Shown here: one piece after another, positions 1 through 8,195 of the stretch
Position numbering within the stretch: the stretch's first letter is position 1
How the letters are laid out: each line of letters opens with the position of its first letter
Source: Paenibacillus oleatilyticus
GTDB taxonomy: Bacteria; Bacillota; Bacilli; Paenibacillales; NBRC-103111
Assembly (NCBI RefSeq): GCF_018998565.1
Contig: NZ_JAHNZO010000034.1
Span: forward strand, 20,688 to 84,687
DNA: 64,000 nucleotides
Direction of reading: 5' to 3'
Notes under the pieces: model-generated
Database searches by the model: none
What the model was told of the DNA's origin: nothing
The model's input: the letters and a program-made list of their open reading frames with translations, nothing else
Program-made: the position numbers and the translations under genes

Positions 1-1452
1 TTCGTCGGAAACCGGATGGTGCCGGGCCAGTATCAATCGACGCAGTTATTTTCCAAGACGTTGAACGAGGCCGGGAAGCCGCTATGGCTACCTCCGCATG
101 ACAATGAAGTCGCCGGGGTGTTCCGGACCCCGGAGAAGGTCATTACGTATTCCACCCTGCTGAAGGACCGATGGAGCGGCAACGACCTGGGTGTCATTGC
201 CATTGCGATCAAGCCGCAGTTGCTCGCGAGACTGTTTGAGGAACAAGAGTTCCTTGAGAACGGCGATGCTTTTATCTTCGATGACAGCGGCACCTATATT
301 TATAACCGCAATGAGCAGCTGCTGGGCGGCAGAGCGGAGGATGACAAGCTTCGGGAAATGATTTTCCGCTCCCCATCGGGCGAGGCCGGATCGGAAGGAA
401 CCCGCCATTATTTTGATTATGAAAGCGGCGGCAGCAAGTTTCTTGTGTCGTATACCAAGCTGAATTCGAACCGCTGGGCGATTGTCAGTATGGTTCCTTA
501 TGCCGTGCTTATGAAGAAAATCAACCTGATTTTACAATTTACCATAGCGATTCTTATCGTCTTTTTATTATTCGCGGTGTATATCGCTCTGACCGTTTCT
601 TCGAGCATTTCGAACGCGATCCACGGGCTAATGGGGTCTTTCCGGCAGGTGGAAAAGGGAGATTTCCACATTCGCGTGGATGGCTCAGGCAACGATGAGG
701 TCATGAAGCTCGGCGCGATGTTCAAGCGAATGGTCGATCGGCTGAATCATTTGATCCATGAGCTGTACCGTACGAAGCTGATGAATAAGGAAGTCCAGAT
801 ACAGGCCTTGAAGGCACAGATCAACCCGCATTTCTTATACAATACACTCGAAACGATCAACAGTATCGCCAGAATGAAACAAATTCGGGAAATCAGCGAA
901 ATGACCCGCGCCCTCTCCTCGATGTTCCGCTATAGCATCAAGGGCGATCAAGACTTTGTCACGCTCCGGGCCGAGCTGGAGAACATTGAAAATTATATGA
1001 GTATTCTGAAGGTACGGTTCGGCGCCAAGATCAGTTTGCACCTGAGCATACCCGACCGGTTGTACGAGGCCAAGCTGCTTAAGTTCATCCTGCAGCCGAT
1101 TGTGGAGAACGCCGTTCGGCACGGTATTGAAATGAAGAAGGGAAGCGGGACGGTGCATATCCAAGCATGGGAAGCGGATGAACTGCTCTTTTTGCGGATC
1201 GAGGATGACGGCTTAGGGATAACGGAAGAAAAGCTTCGGGAGCTGAACAATCGGCTGAAGCAGGAGCTTGAAATATACGATTACAGCGGGAGAGGTATCG
1301 GTCTCTGGAATGTCGTGGACCGGCTCCGGCTGTATTACCGGGATCATCACCGCTTTGAAATAAATAGCAGGCTGGGAGAAGGAACGGCGGTCACGCTGGC
1401 CATTCCGCTGCACCCTGAAGTCCCGCCGGCCTTATTTACACCGACCGTCTAG
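1..1452 (+). CDS. YesM-like sensor histidine kinase (5' partial)
   Basis: Membrane histidine kinase of the Bacillus YesM/LytS type, which phosphorylates a cognate AraC-type response regulator. The frame is open from base 1, so the true start lies upstream of the window. Visible in order: the end of an extracellular Cache-like sensor region (to about base 500), a hydrophobic membrane segment (about 530-600), a HAMP linker, the His_kinase box with the phospho-acceptor His in QINPHFLYN (His codon 829-831), and a HATPase_c domain with the N box in VENAVRHG and a late GRGIGL glycine box. The response regulator follows 11 bases downstream, so they are co-transcribed. The signal is probably a sugar or oligosaccharide, judging from the transporter downstream; that is inference. 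Confidence 0.93.
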   Translation, partial: FVGNRMVPGQYQSTQLFSKTLNEAGKPLWLPPHDNEVAGVFRTPEKVITYSTLLKDRWSGNDLGVIAIAIKPQLLARLFEEQEFLENGDAFIFDDSGTYIYNRNEQLLGGRAEDDKLREMIFRSPSGEAGSEGTRHYFDYESGGSKFLVSYTKLNSNRWAIVSMVPYAVLMKKINLILQFTIAILIVFLLFAVYIALTVSSSISNAIHGLMGSFRQVEKGDFHIRVDGSGNDEVMKLGAMFKRMVDRLNHLIHELYRTKLMNKEVQIQALKAQINPHFLYNTLETINSIARMKQIREISEMTRALSSMFRYSIKGDQDFVTLRAELENIENYMSILKVRFGAKISLHLSIPDRLYEAKLLKFILQPIVENAVRHGIEMKKGSGTVHIQAWEADELLFLRIEDDGLGITEEKLRELNNRLKQELEIYDYSGRGIGLWNVVDRLRLYYRDHHRFEINSRLGEGTAVTLAIPLHPEVPPALFTPTV

Positions 1453-1463
1453 GAGGGGGAAGC

Positions 1464-3071
1464 ATGTACAAAGTGCTGCTCGTTGAGGATGAGCATTATA
1501 TAAGAGCTGGCCTGCGCACCGCTTTGGACTGGGAAGCTTACGGTCTCACGATTGCCGGTGAGGCGGAAGACGGAGACGAAGGATTACAAGCTGCGCTCGC
1601 GCTCAAGCCTCATATCATTTTTACCGACGTGCGCATGCCTGGGATGGACGGGCTTCAAATGGCCGAGCGCATCTTGCATGAGTTGCCCGGGACCAAAATT
1701 GTTCTTGTCAGCGGTTATGACGATTACGCTTATACACGTCAAGCCCTGCTGCTTGGATTATGCGACTATTTGATTAAGCCCATTGATGAGGAGGAGATCG
1801 CTTCCATAGCGGCCAAGCTTGCCGCCCGGCTTCAGGAAGACGAAGAGCGTAAGCTTCTGGAAATCGAGCAGCGCTATACGTTGAACCGCAGCCGCAAGCT
1901 TCTGTTCACCGGGCTTCTTAACGAATTTGTCCTCGGGAACGGGGACATATTGCAAGCGCGGAAGTTCGAGGAATTGGCGCCCTGGTTTGGCTATGCGGAG
2001 TATCAAGCGGCCGTGCTGCGGGTGGAGAATTATACTCAGGCCAAAAGAGACCATTACGCCGGAGATGAGGAGTCCGTCTGGTTCACGATCGACAATATCG
2101 GCTCAGAAATGATGGATAAGGATACGCTGCTGTTCCGTAAACTGGACATGCCGAGCGAGTTTATATTCATTCGCGGCTATGAACGTGAGGATGAAGGGTC
2201 GCATCCGGAACAGTTCAACCGTCAGTGCGAGGAGCTCGTGAAAGTCATCGGCGGCTTCCGCAAAATGGTCGTAAACATGGGTTTGGGCAGTGTAGTCACA
2301 GCTACAGCACAGATCAGCCGGTCATTCCATGAAGCGGTCTTGGCGCTGCAGCAATTGGACTTGCGTAACGGCTTCAAGGTGGAGGCATACCGAACTGATG
2401 CGTTGCGCGCTGAGCCGGCTTGTGCGAAGCCGTTCGTCGAGCGGCTCAAACTGGATCTCGCACAGCTGCACCCGGCCCGCGTTGAAGATTCGATCCGCGG
2501 CTTGTTTCGCGCGCTTCACGACGAGCGAACTGTACCCCGCGGCGAGTTGTACCGGCTCCTTTCAAGCCTGCTTCGGATGACGGAGCAATCGCTGGCCGCG
2601 AATCGGCCGGAGGCCGGGCAGCGATTTTCGCAGTATGAGGATATGAGTACGCTGATCCGGCTGGAATCGCTGGATGAGATGGAATCGCGGCTGCTCGGAA
2701 CGATGCTGTACCATGTCGATATGGCTAAGAAGTTCAGCATTACAGGACCTAAGGAGGCCATACGGATGCTTAAGGAGTACGTTACCGCCAACGTTACCTC
2801 CGAAGAGCTGACCCTGGGTGATTTGGCCAAAAAGTATTATATGAGTCCTTATCAAATTTGCCGTCTGTTTAAATCGGAATACAAGGAAAATCTCCAGCAG
2901 TATATGATCCGGCTACGTATGGAGAAAGCCAAGGAATTACTGAAAACAAGTCAGCTTACCGTACAGGAGATTGCCGGCTTGTCGGGGTATTCCGATGTCA
3001 AGTATTTTTTTCGTATGTTCAAAAAACAAACGGGCTGTACGCCGGCGGAGTTTAGAACGAGCCACAGCTGA
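1464..3071 (+). CDS. YesN-like response regulator, AraC-type
   Basis: Cytoplasmic response regulator of 535 residues, partner of the kinase upstream. The N-terminal receiver domain shows the acidic pocket (VEDE), the phospho-acceptor Asp55 in FTDVRMPG and Lys105 in LIKP. A long middle region typical of YesN proteins follows. The C-terminus (about 430-532) is an AraC/XylS double helix-turn-helix with the YMSPYQICRLFK and VQEIAGLSGYSDVKYFFRMFKKQTG signatures split over its two halves. The start is an ATG preceded by AGGAGGGGGA. In this family the regulator usually activates the adjacent ABC transporter operon, which fits the gene order. The inducing sugar cannot be read from the sequence. Confidence 0.94.
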   Translation: MYKVLLVEDEHYIRAGLRTALDWEAYGLTIAGEAEDGDEGLQAALALKPHIIFTDVRMPGMDGLQMAERILHELPGTKIVLVSGYDDYAYTRQALLLGLCDYLIKPIDEEEIASIAAKLAARLQEDEERKLLEIEQRYTLNRSRKLLFTGLLNEFVLGNGDILQARKFEELAPWFGYAEYQAAVLRVENYTQAKRDHYAGDEESVWFTIDNIGSEMMDKDTLLFRKLDMPSEFIFIRGYEREDEGSHPEQFNRQCEELVKVIGGFRKMVVNMGLGSVVTATAQISRSFHEAVLALQQLDLRNGFKVEAYRTDALRAEPACAKPFVERLKLDLAQLHPARVEDSIRGLFRALHDERTVPRGELYRLLSSLLRMTEQSLAANRPEAGQRFSQYEDMSTLIRLESLDEMESRLLGTMLYHVDMAKKFSITGPKEAIRMLKEYVTANVTSEELTLGDLAKKYYMSPYQICRLFKSEYKENLQQYMIRLRMEKAKELLKTSQLTVQEIAGLSGYSDVKYFFRMFKKQTGCTPAEFRTSHS

Positions 3072-3088
3072 ATTTTACGATAGGAATG

Positions 3089-3123
3089 AAAACCTCTCGA
3101 TCCGATTCGAGCGGTTTTTTTTG
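3089..3123 (+). terminator. Intrinsic terminator after the regulator gene
   Basis: Stem AACC-T-CTCGA (3091-3100) pairs with TCGAG-C-GGTT around a short loop with one mismatch, followed directly by a run of eight T (3115-3122). It separates the two-component pair from the transporter operon. Confidence 0.8.
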
Positions 3124-3160
3124 TGCAAGAAAGTCCACCCTGATATGCAAGGTTATCCCA

Positions 3161-3189
3161 TTATGTGCTCCGATTGAAGGTGCTAGACT
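3161..3189 (+). promoter_or_regulatory. Possible extended -10 promoter of the transporter operon
   Basis: TG-C-TAGACT (3181-3189) fits an extended -10 element (TGnTAnnnT). The -35 region at the right distance (TTATGT, 3161-3166) is poor, as expected for an activator-dependent promoter served by an AraC-type regulator. It lies between the terminator at 3089-3123 and the start codon at 3233. No convincing CcpA site was seen. Confidence 0.3.
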
Positions 3190-3232
3190 GAAGTCGAGAT
3201 GGAAATACAGCAACCTAGAGGGGGAACCGTAG

Positions 3233-4576
3233 ATGAAGAAGAAATGGGCTGCAGCGGCCGTAAGCACGATTTTGTCCTTATCCCTGGTAGCATGCAGCAC
3301 GGCTGGAACAGGCGCAACCAAGGATGCAGCGGGAAAAACGGGGGCGGGAGCGGATCGTCCAGGCGCAGCCGGAGACAAAGCGGTCGAGATCACCTACTGG
3401 AATTTATTCGGCGGCGGAGACGGCGATTTTATGGATGCGATGGTCAAAAAGTTTAACGAAACGCATAAAGATTCCATTAGTGTCAAGTCGGTTCGCTTGG
3501 AGTGGGGAGAGTATTACACGAAGCTGAGCGCGGCCATCTCCAGCGGAAGCGGGCCCGATGTGGCTGTATCCCATGCTTCCCGTCTGCCCGAGCTGGTCGG
3601 CAATCAAGAGGTAACGCCGCTTGAGGACATCGCCAAGCAGGCCAATGTGAACTGGGGCAGCTTTAACGAAAATATTTTGTCCGGTACGGAATTTGCCGGC
3701 AAGCATTATGCGATACCGCTGGATACACACGCGCAGGCATATTTCTACAATAAGAAGCTTCTTAAAGATTACGGGTTGCTGGGAGAGGACGGCAAGCCGA
3801 AGCTGGAGCCCGGCACGGAAGGTTTTATGAAGTTTCTTAGCGCCATTAAAGAGAAATCGGGCGGCAAAACGATTCCGCTCACCCTTCCAACAGCGCAAGG
3901 CAGCGATATTTACTGGCTCTGGTGGACGTTGTATAAGCAAGCAGAGGGAGAGAGCCTGTTCTCAAGCGACGGCAGCAAGGCAGGCTTCAATAACGAGCAA
4001 GGCAAGAAAGCGCTCCATATGCTGGATCGCTTGATTCACAAGGACAAAGTGCTGCCTGGCAATTTGACTCCTGACAATTTCCAGAAGCTGTTCGAGCAAG
4101 GCAAGGCTGCTACAGGCGTCATGGGCGTTTGGGCAACAGGAGCACTGGAAAAAACAAAGGGTTTGGATTTCGGCGTTATGCCGGTGCCGACGATTCTGGA
4201 TAAGCCTGCGGTATGGGGAGATTCCCACACGATCATCCTGCCTAAAGCCAAAAATCCGGATGCGAAAAAACAGAATGCAGCGGTTACCTTTGCCGATTGG
4301 TTGTCGACGAACGGCGCCATGTGGTCTCAGGCGGGGCATATTCCGGCGAAGAAGGACGTACTCCATACCGATGAGTTTAAGAAGCAGCAATATCGCTCCG
4401 ACTACGCTTCTACCACGGCGAACAATGTACGCTTTTTCACCAAATCACCGAAAATCGGACCGGTTGGCGATGAAATGACGAAAGTGTTCAATGAGTTTGC
4501 AAGCAGCGGCAAGCTGAATCCGGATGACGCGCTGACCAAAGCCGAAGCGGCGGCCAATAAAGTGTTATCGAAATAA
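3233..4576 (+). CDS. Sugar ABC transporter solute-binding lipoprotein
   Basis: Extracellular family 1 solute-binding protein of 447 residues that would capture a sugar or oligosaccharide outside the cell and deliver it to the two permeases encoded next. The N-terminus is a lipoprotein signal peptide: positively charged KKKW, a hydrophobic stretch, and the lipobox LVAC with Cys21 as the lipidated residue. The mature protein begins with a low-complexity Gly/Ala/Thr linker, then shows the family pattern (ITYWNLFGGGD, NETHKDS, VRLEW). The start ATG has a strong AGAGGGGG upstream. The ligand is unknown; the glycosidases downstream suggest a glycan-derived oligosaccharide. Confidence 0.93.
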   Translation: MKKKWAAAAVSTILSLSLVACSTAGTGATKDAAGKTGAGADRPGAAGDKAVEITYWNLFGGGDGDFMDAMVKKFNETHKDSISVKSVRLEWGEYYTKLSAAISSGSGPDVAVSHASRLPELVGNQEVTPLEDIAKQANVNWGSFNENILSGTEFAGKHYAIPLDTHAQAYFYNKKLLKDYGLLGEDGKPKLEPGTEGFMKFLSAIKEKSGGKTIPLTLPTAQGSDIYWLWWTLYKQAEGESLFSSDGSKAGFNNEQGKKALHMLDRLIHKDKVLPGNLTPDNFQKLFEQGKAATGVMGVWATGALEKTKGLDFGVMPVPTILDKPAVWGDSHTIILPKAKNPDAKKQNAAVTFADWLSTNGAMWSQAGHIPAKKDVLHTDEFKKQQYRSDYASTTANNVRFFTKSPKIGPVGDEMTKVFNEFASSGKLNPDDALTKAEAAANKVLSK

Positions 4577-4585
4577 GCGGAAGAA

Positions 4586-4608
4586 GGAGGGCGGTGCCCT
4601 CCGTTTTT
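4586..4608 (+). terminator. Attenuator-like hairpin between binding protein and permease genes
   Basis: A perfect 7-bp stem GGAGGGC (4586-4592) / GCCCTCC (4596-4602) with a 3-base loop is followed by GTTTTT. Partial terminators at this place in CUT1 transporter operons lower permease expression relative to the abundant binding protein. The hairpin lies just upstream of the permease ribosome binding site. Confidence 0.65.
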
Positions 4609-4632
4609 CTCATCATGAAAGGGGTAGGCAAC

Positions 4633-5517
4633 ATGAGCCGATGGCGCTTGCATACGGCAGCCTACGCGCTGCTCCTGCCGTTCCTGTTGTTCTATGTGTT
4701 ATTTATGCTGGTGCCGCTCGGGTTGGGGCTGTTCGTGAGTCTATACCATTGGTCGTTCTCAGGCGAAAAGCTGTTTGTTGCAATGAGCAACTACAAAGAC
4801 CTGCTCATGGATAGCGAATTCTGGGCTTCGTTATGGCATACGTTTTACTTCGTTATCCTTTCGACGCCTACGCTGGTCGTACTCGGATTGCTGCTGGCAC
4901 TGCTTGTGAATCTGAAGCTGAAAGGCTCCTGGTTGTTTCAGACGGTTTATTTTTTGCCGAACCTGTTATCCATTGCCGTCGTCACAGCCGTGTGGAGCAT
5001 GATGTTCCAGCCCTATACAGGCCTTATTAATGCGGCCTTGCATTTCTTGGGGATGGAAGAGGAAATCTTTTGGCTGACGGACCCGGGCTATGCCTGGTAT
5101 TCCATTCTGACAGCTACAGTGTGGTGGACCGTCGGATTTAATATGATCCTGTTTCTCGCAGGTCTTCAGGAAATACCGAAAGATCTGTACGAGGCGGCGA
5201 GTCTGGACGGAGCGGACCGGAAGCGGCAGCTATGGTATGTGACGATCCCGATGCTTCGCCGTGTAACGGTACTCGTGACCATGCTTCAGGTCATCGCCTC
5301 CTTCAAAATTTTCGGCCAAGTATGGCTGATGACCAAGGGCGGACCCGGCAATGCAACGAGAACGGTCGTGCAGTACATTTACGAAACGGGCTTCCGCCAG
5401 CAAAATATGGGTCTCGCTTCGGCCATGAGCTACGTGCTGATGATCGTGACACTGCTTATCGTCATGCTGCAATTCCGGTTGATGAATGAAAAAGAGAAGG
5501 CAGGTGGCGCTTCATGA
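4633..5517 (+). CDS. Sugar ABC transporter permease 1 (MalF/UgpA type)
   Basis: Inner-membrane permease of 294 residues from the CUT1 sugar ABC family, with about six membrane helices. The cytoplasmic EAA loop is visible (EAASLDGADRKRQLWYVTIP), which docks the ATPase. I start it at the ATG at 4633 (MSRWRLH), with AAAGGGG about 8 bases upstream. The frame is open farther up to 4594, but that part overlaps the terminator-like hairpin and has no ribosome binding site. Its stop overlaps the next permease start (ATGA), indicating translational coupling. No ATPase gene is present, as usual in Bacillota where a shared MsmX-type ATPase serves several such systems. Confidence 0.93.
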   Translation: MSRWRLHTAAYALLLPFLLFYVLFMLVPLGLGLFVSLYHWSFSGEKLFVAMSNYKDLLMDSEFWASLWHTFYFVILSTPTLVVLGLLLALLVNLKLKGSWLFQTVYFLPNLLSIAVVTAVWSMMFQPYTGLINAALHFLGMEEEIFWLTDPGYAWYSILTATVWWTVGFNMILFLAGLQEIPKDLYEAASLDGADRKRQLWYVTIPMLRRVTVLVTMLQVIASFKIFGQVWLMTKGGPGNATRTVVQYIYETGFRQQNMGLASAMSYVLMIVTLLIVMLQFRLMNEKEKAGGAS

Positions 5518-6329
5518 GATCGCTTCGCTTTATCGCCTGGCTGATCCTGTTCGTTCTGGCTTTGGTCTGGGTGCTGCCCGTAGTGTGGATGCTCGCGACT
5601 TCCTTTAAACCGGAAGGAGCGGATCTGCTGTCCATGATCGAATGGTTCAAACCGCCTTATACGTTGGACAATTATGCGAAGGTGAACGAACAGGCTCCGA
5701 TATTCCGGTGGACGTGGAACAGCTTCGTCACCTCCGGCACTTCCACACTACTCATCCTGCTTACGCACTCGTTGGCGGCATACGTGCTGTCGCAAATTCC
5801 GTTTCGCGGCAGAACGACGTTGTATTGGCTTATCGTCTTGGGATTATTGATCCCGACCGAAGCGATGATCGTGCCTTTGTACTTGCTGATGGACAGCCTG
5901 CATCTCATTAATACGCTCGCTTCCATTGTGCTGCCTACCGTGGCAGCGCCCTTAGGGGTTATTATCTTGAAGCAGTTTTTTGACGGCATCCATAAAGAAT
6001 TTTCCGAGGCGGCGCGTCTGGACGGTTGCGGGTACTTACGGATATGGTGGCATATTTATCTGCCAATGGCCGTTCCATCGCTCACCGCAGTCGGAATTTT
6101 TTCCTTCCTGGGGGCGTGGAACAACTTTTTCTGGCCGTTCCTGTCGCTCTCCGAGCCGGAGAACATGACTCTGCCGGTAGGCATTCCGATGTTCCAAAGC
6201 TCGTACGCGGTAGATTACACCACACCGATGACGGCGAATTCTCTCGCAACGATTCCCGTGTTGATTCTGTTCCTGCTGCTGCAAAAGCATATTGTCAAGG
6301 GAGTGGCATTAACAGGGATGAAGAGCTAA
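5514..6329 (+). CDS. Sugar ABC transporter permease 2 (MalG/UgpE type)
   Basis: Second inner-membrane permease, 271 residues and about six helices, pairing with the preceding one to form the channel. The EAA loop reads EAARLDGCGYLRIWWHIYLP, followed by the typical GAWNNFFWPF stretch. The ATG overlaps the previous stop by four bases, so translation is coupled and a 1:1 ratio is likely. Usual length for the family; nothing odd seen. Confidence 0.94.
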   Translation: MRSLRFIAWLILFVLALVWVLPVVWMLATSFKPEGADLLSMIEWFKPPYTLDNYAKVNEQAPIFRWTWNSFVTSGTSTLLILLTHSLAAYVLSQIPFRGRTTLYWLIVLGLLIPTEAMIVPLYLLMDSLHLINTLASIVLPTVAAPLGVIILKQFFDGIHKEFSEAARLDGCGYLRIWWHIYLPMAVPSLTAVGIFSFLGAWNNFFWPFLSLSEPENMTLPVGIPMFQSSYAVDYTTPMTANSLATIPVLILFLLLQKHIVKGVALTGMKS

Positions 6330-6460
6330 GGAGGTGGTGCCAACCGATCATTAGCATTAAAAAACCAACCAGAATGAACTTGGCGTTGTTTTCAGAGCAT
6401 CCGTGCAGTTCCGTCAGGTCAACGTACGGAATGAGGATGAAACGAGGAGGCTGGTCGTTC

Positions 6461-8104
6461 GTGAAAAAGAAATGGTTAACCGTGTTTGCCTTGTTAATGA
6501 CATTGGCGCTTGTCTGGGGCGCTTTGCCAGTATTTGCGGCAAACGGACCGATCGTTTGGGAGCCAAATCCGGCTATGGTGACCAATATCAACACCTTTAC
6601 GGATGCAGGCAAAGACGCAAGGGGAATATCTCCCGGCACCTTCGGCTCGGAATATCCCCGTATGCTGAAGCTTGCCAACGGGGATTGGCTGGCCGTCGCA
6701 GCCATCTACGACAACAACGGCTACACCAAGGTAACGTGGGGCGGAACCCGTTTACAAGTGTTCAAAAGCACGGATAACTGCCGCACGTGGACATTGTCCG
6801 CTACCCTATGGGAGGATGGCCGCGATCTGGACAACGGGCAAATGATCCAGCTCCCGAATGGAGATCTGCTCCTGGCCATGCGTTCCGTCCGTTGGCAGGA
6901 ATCCTACCAACTGCGTGTATACAAAAGCACGAATGGAGGAAGCAACTGGTCGTATTTGAGCACGATCGATGAAAATAACGGCTCCCCCGGCAGCCTTGGC
7001 AATCCGGATAAAGGCGTGTACGAGCCGCACTTTTATTTCCTCAATGACGGCTCCCTTGCGGTCATGTATGCAAATGAGAAGCATGTGAAGGAAAATCCTT
7101 CCTACAGCCAGCTGATTTCCCAGAAGATTTCAACCAATGGCGGAGCCAGCTGGGGGAATGAGATTTATGTGGCATGGGATCCGAACCATTCGGCCGCCAG
7201 GCCGGGTATGCCGGTATGGACGAAAATGGCGAACGGTCAGTACATCGTCGTGTATGAGGTGTGCGGTACGCAGAACTGCAACGTCTTTTATAAGAAATCC
7301 GGCGACGGCAAGACATGGGCCAGCGGCATCGGGGCGCAAATTCCGAACCAGCTGGGAGGGCCCTATATTTTATCTCTCGTCGACGGCAGGCTGGTCGTCA
7401 CTTCCAACTCAAATACCGTCTCGCTCAGCAACGATTTCGGCGCGACGTGGTATACGAACGATACGCCTGCATTCGGCAACAGCTTGTGGGCATCGCTTTA
7501 CCAGACCGGAACGAATGAGATTGCATTGATCAATTCGGTGAACCGCAGTGTAGGCGGACATAACATACAGGTGAGGTTCGGCACGTTAACGGGCAGCTAC
7601 CTGAACGATTTCAGCGGCAATGACAACGGATGGACGCATTATGGCGGTGCATGGAGCGTCTCGGGCGGTAATTATCATGTCACCTCGGCAAGCGCAGACA
7701 AGTCGGTCTTAACCCCATGGCCTTCGAAAGCCAACTATACGCTGGAAGGGGATATCAGGCTGAACAATGCCGGACAAGGAAGCCTGATCTTCAACGTTTC
7801 GAATCCTGCGACAGGCGCCGACAACTTCAAAGGTTACGGCGCAGGGATCGACTCGGGCGGTATCGTATGGCTGGGGAAGTTTAATAGCAGCTACACGCAG
7901 TTGGGGCAAGCCAATGTACCGATTGCGGTAAATGCTTGGTATCATGTCAAAATTGTCGTGAACAACGGCAGTCTGAAATTTTACGTCGGAGACATGTCGA
8001 CGCCGAAGGTGACAGCCGCCGATTCCAACTTTACTTACGGGACGATTGGCGTTCGCGGCGGTTTCGGCAACAGCGTCAGCTTTGACAATTTCAAGTTGAA
8101 TTAA
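6461..8104 (+). CDS. Secreted beta-propeller glycosidase, sialidase superfamily, with C-terminal jelly-roll module
   Basis: Secreted protein of 547 residues. I choose the GTG at 6461 because ACGAGGAGG sits just upstream and the product then begins with a classic signal peptide (KKKW, hydrophobic core, cleavage near PVFAANG). The frame is open far upstream, but that part overlaps the permease gene in another frame. The catalytic part (about 30-385) holds five Asp-box/BNR repeats, such as STDNCRTW, STNGGASW, SGDGKTW and SNDFGATW, so it is a sialidase-type propeller. It could be a GH33 sialidase or a GH93-like arabinanase; I cannot decide. The last 160 residues form a concanavalin-like module resembling CBM66/LamG. 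Probably degrades an extracellular glycan feeding the transporter. Confidence 0.85.
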   Translation: MKKKWLTVFALLMTLALVWGALPVFAANGPIVWEPNPAMVTNINTFTDAGKDARGISPGTFGSEYPRMLKLANGDWLAVAAIYDNNGYTKVTWGGTRLQVFKSTDNCRTWTLSATLWEDGRDLDNGQMIQLPNGDLLLAMRSVRWQESYQLRVYKSTNGGSNWSYLSTIDENNGSPGSLGNPDKGVYEPHFYFLNDGSLAVMYANEKHVKENPSYSQLISQKISTNGGASWGNEIYVAWDPNHSAARPGMPVWTKMANGQYIVVYEVCGTQNCNVFYKKSGDGKTWASGIGAQIPNQLGGPYILSLVDGRLVVTSNSNTVSLSNDFGATWYTNDTPAFGNSLWASLYQTGTNEIALINSVNRSVGGHNIQVRFGTLTGSYLNDFSGNDNGWTHYGGAWSVSGGNYHVTSASADKSVLTPWPSKANYTLEGDIRLNNAGQGSLIFNVSNPATGADNFKGYGAGIDSGGIVWLGKFNSSYTQLGQANVPIAVNAWYHVKIVVNNGSLKFYVGDMSTPKVTAADSNFTYGTIGVRGGFGNSVSFDNFKLN

Positions 8105-8117
8105 CGGATAGGGACAT

Positions 8118-8149
8118 GCGAACCGAAGCGGTTATCGGCTTCGGTTCGC
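8118..8149. repeat. 12-bp perfect inverted repeat between the two glycosidase genes
   Basis: GCGAACCGAAGC (8118-8129) and its exact reverse complement (8138-8149) surround an 8-base loop. There is no T run after it, so it is not a canonical terminator. It may act as an mRNA 3' stabiliser or processing site between the propeller enzyme and the GH2 gene. Confidence 0.7.
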
Positions 8150-8195
8150 CTCCCGCTAGTTTCGAACACATAGAGGAGAAGAGGAGATTACACTT

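Noticed and set aside
6026..6460. Upstream extension of the propeller gene
   Set aside because: It overlaps the permease gene in another frame, lacks a ribosome binding site and would bury the signal peptide; the GTG at 6461 fits all evidence.
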